Shown one piece after another: positions 7,455-7,937 of a stretch of DNA of 7,937 bases (positions within the stretch are counted from its first letter, which is position 1; each line of letters opens with the position of its first letter). The position numbers were made by a program, and so were the translations under genes. The stretch comes from Verrucomicrobiota bacterium (GTDB lineage Bacteria > Verrucomicrobiota > Verrucomicrobiia > Limisphaerales > UBA11358): NCBI GenBank assembly GCA_021323835.1, contig JAJPKI010000162.1, positions 1 through 7,937 on the forward strand. Direction: 5' to 3'. The notes beneath the pieces were generated by a model. The model was not told the origin of the DNA, made no database searches, and saw only the letters and a list, made by a program, of their open reading frames with translations.

Positions 7455-7528
7455 AGGTGGGGACGGACCGCCGGGCCGTCCGTTTAATTGAGCGGTCGCC
7501 TCGGCGAGGCGACCCTACCGTCCCGCCG
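7441..7528. repeat. Nested palindromic element: two 21-nt hairpins inside a 10-bp outer inverted repeat
   Basis: The outer arms CGGCGGGACG (7441-7450) and CGTCCCGCCG (7519-7528) are perfect reverse complements. Inside lie two hairpins of identical design. 7461-7481 has a 9-position stem with one A/G mismatch and loop GCC. 7494-7514 has a perfect 9-bp stem GGTCGCCTC/GAGGCGACC with loop GGC. Twelve bases separate them. The whole could fold as a cloverleaf or cruciform. The left arm overlaps the end of the lolA-like gene. It resembles REP/MITE-like intergenic palindromes. I see no second copy in this window and no clear target-site duplication. Confidence 0.75.
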
Positions 7529-7576
7529 ATTAAATTATTTCTTTGCGTTTGTTGCGTCCTTTTGCGGCAATGAGGC
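7455..7576. other. Intergenic spacer between lolA-like and dehydratase genes
   Basis: The 122 bp hold most of the nested palindrome, then an AT-rich stretch (about 7529-7565) with no convincing -35/-10 pair. The first hairpin (7461-7481) is followed only by GTTTAATTG and the second by CTACCGTCC, so neither is a canonical intrinsic terminator. The spacer may attenuate rather than stop transcription into the dehydratase gene. Confidence 0.5.
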
Positions 7577-7937
7577 GTGAACGATTTGGAAAAAGCCTTG
7601 TGCAGTTTGCCGCACGGAAAAGAATTCCGGTTTCTCGACCGGCTGACAAAATTGGACGGCGGCAAATCCGGCGACGGCGAATATAAAATCCGCGGTGATG
7701 AACATTTTCTTCGCGGCCATTTTCCCGGCGAACCCGTTTTTCCCGGCGTCCTGCTCGCGGAAGCGGCCGCGCAATTGGCCGGCGTCGTGGCGCAAAGCGA
7801 CCCGAAGATTCCGGCGTTGAAAAATTTGAAACTGACGGCGTTGCGCAACGTGAAGATTCTTGGCGCGGCAAAAGCGGGCGAGACGATTCATCTTCACGCG
7901 GAAGTCACCGGACGATTGGGCAATCTGGTTCAGGCGA
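7577..7937 (+). CDS. FabZ/FabA-like 3-hydroxyacyl-ACP dehydratase, hot-dog fold (3' end cut by window edge)
   Basis: The frame is open for 120 codons to the window edge. The signature HFLRGHFPGEPVFPGV, followed by LLAEAAAQ, matches the FabZ active-site helix. Catalytic H48 and E62 are 14 residues apart, as in FabZ (His54/Glu68 of the E. coli enzyme). It would dehydrate 3-hydroxyacyl-ACP to trans-2-enoyl-ACP in the cytoplasm. Beside an exporter/LolA set, it fits the ApeI/ApeP role of making the conjugated double bonds of a polyene, although a housekeeping fatty-acid role remains possible. An in-frame TGA at 7571-7573 limits the start. GTG 7577 is the first candidate. TTG 7586 is the alternative and has GAGG (7572-7575) at better spacing (10 bases against 1). 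The ATG at 7570 is out of frame. About 20-40 residues are probably missing at the C-terminus. Confidence 0.85.
   Translation, partial: MNDLEKALCSLPHGKEFRFLDRLTKLDGGKSGDGEYKIRGDEHFLRGHFPGEPVFPGVLLAEAAAQLAGVVAQSDPKIPALKNLKLTALRNVKILGAAKAGETIHLHAEVTGRLGNLVQA

Noticed and set aside
7494..7514. Perfect hairpin as an intrinsic terminator
   Set aside because: No run of T follows on either strand; better described as part of the nested palindrome.
7432..7897. Minus-strand frames over the spacer and dehydratase start
   Set aside because: Low-complexity Arg-rich translations opposite a well-matched FabZ-like frame.
1..7937. tRNA/rRNA genes, CRISPR arrays, transposase genes, defence or phage genes
   Set aside because: None seen on reading both strands; the coding content is fully explained by the six genes listed.

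Overview
The window looks like chromosomal DNA of a Gram-negative bacterium. Mixed GC content, a strong taste for NNC/NNG next to AAA/TTT/AAT codons, non-ATG starts, a DUF4202 gene, and a compact palindromic intergenic element together suggest Verrucomicrobiota. That placement is an inference from general sequence feel, not from a marker gene. An outer membrane is supported directly, because the window carries a LolA-type periplasmic carrier and a small lipoprotein.

Left arm (1-1656, minus strand): two tightly spaced genes read leftwards. The first is a DUF4202 protein. Seven bases after its stop begins a HAD-UbiA fusion that runs off the left edge. Its UbiA half resembles decaprenyl-phosphate phosphoribosyltransferase.

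Divergent gap (1657-1748): about 90 bp if DUF4202 starts at the GTG at 1656. It carries a perfect TTGACA box facing right.

Right arm (1749-7454, plus strand): a four-gene operon in which every junction is a 4-base start/stop overlap. The genes are (i) an FAD-dependent oxidoreductase with the GxGxxG and WxWxIP motifs of flavin-dependent halogenases, (ii) a small lipoprotein that could be LolB/DUF3261-like, (iii) a 1088-residue fusion of an MMPL/RND exporter with a lysophospholipid/lauroyl-type acyltransferase, and (iv) a LolA-like periplasmic carrier. A 122-bp spacer follows, holding two 21-nt hairpins inside an outer inverted repeat. A FabZ-like hot-dog dehydratase then starts and runs off the right edge.

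Exporter, acyltransferase, LolA-like carrier, small lipoprotein, FAD enzyme and FabZ-like dehydratase are the accessory set of aryl-polyene/xanthomonadin/flexirubin-type clusters. The likely overall job is to build a polyunsaturated or acyl product, attach it to a lipid, move it across the inner membrane and deliver it to the outer membrane. The ketosynthases, acyl carrier proteins and ketoreductase that would prove this should lie to the right of the window.
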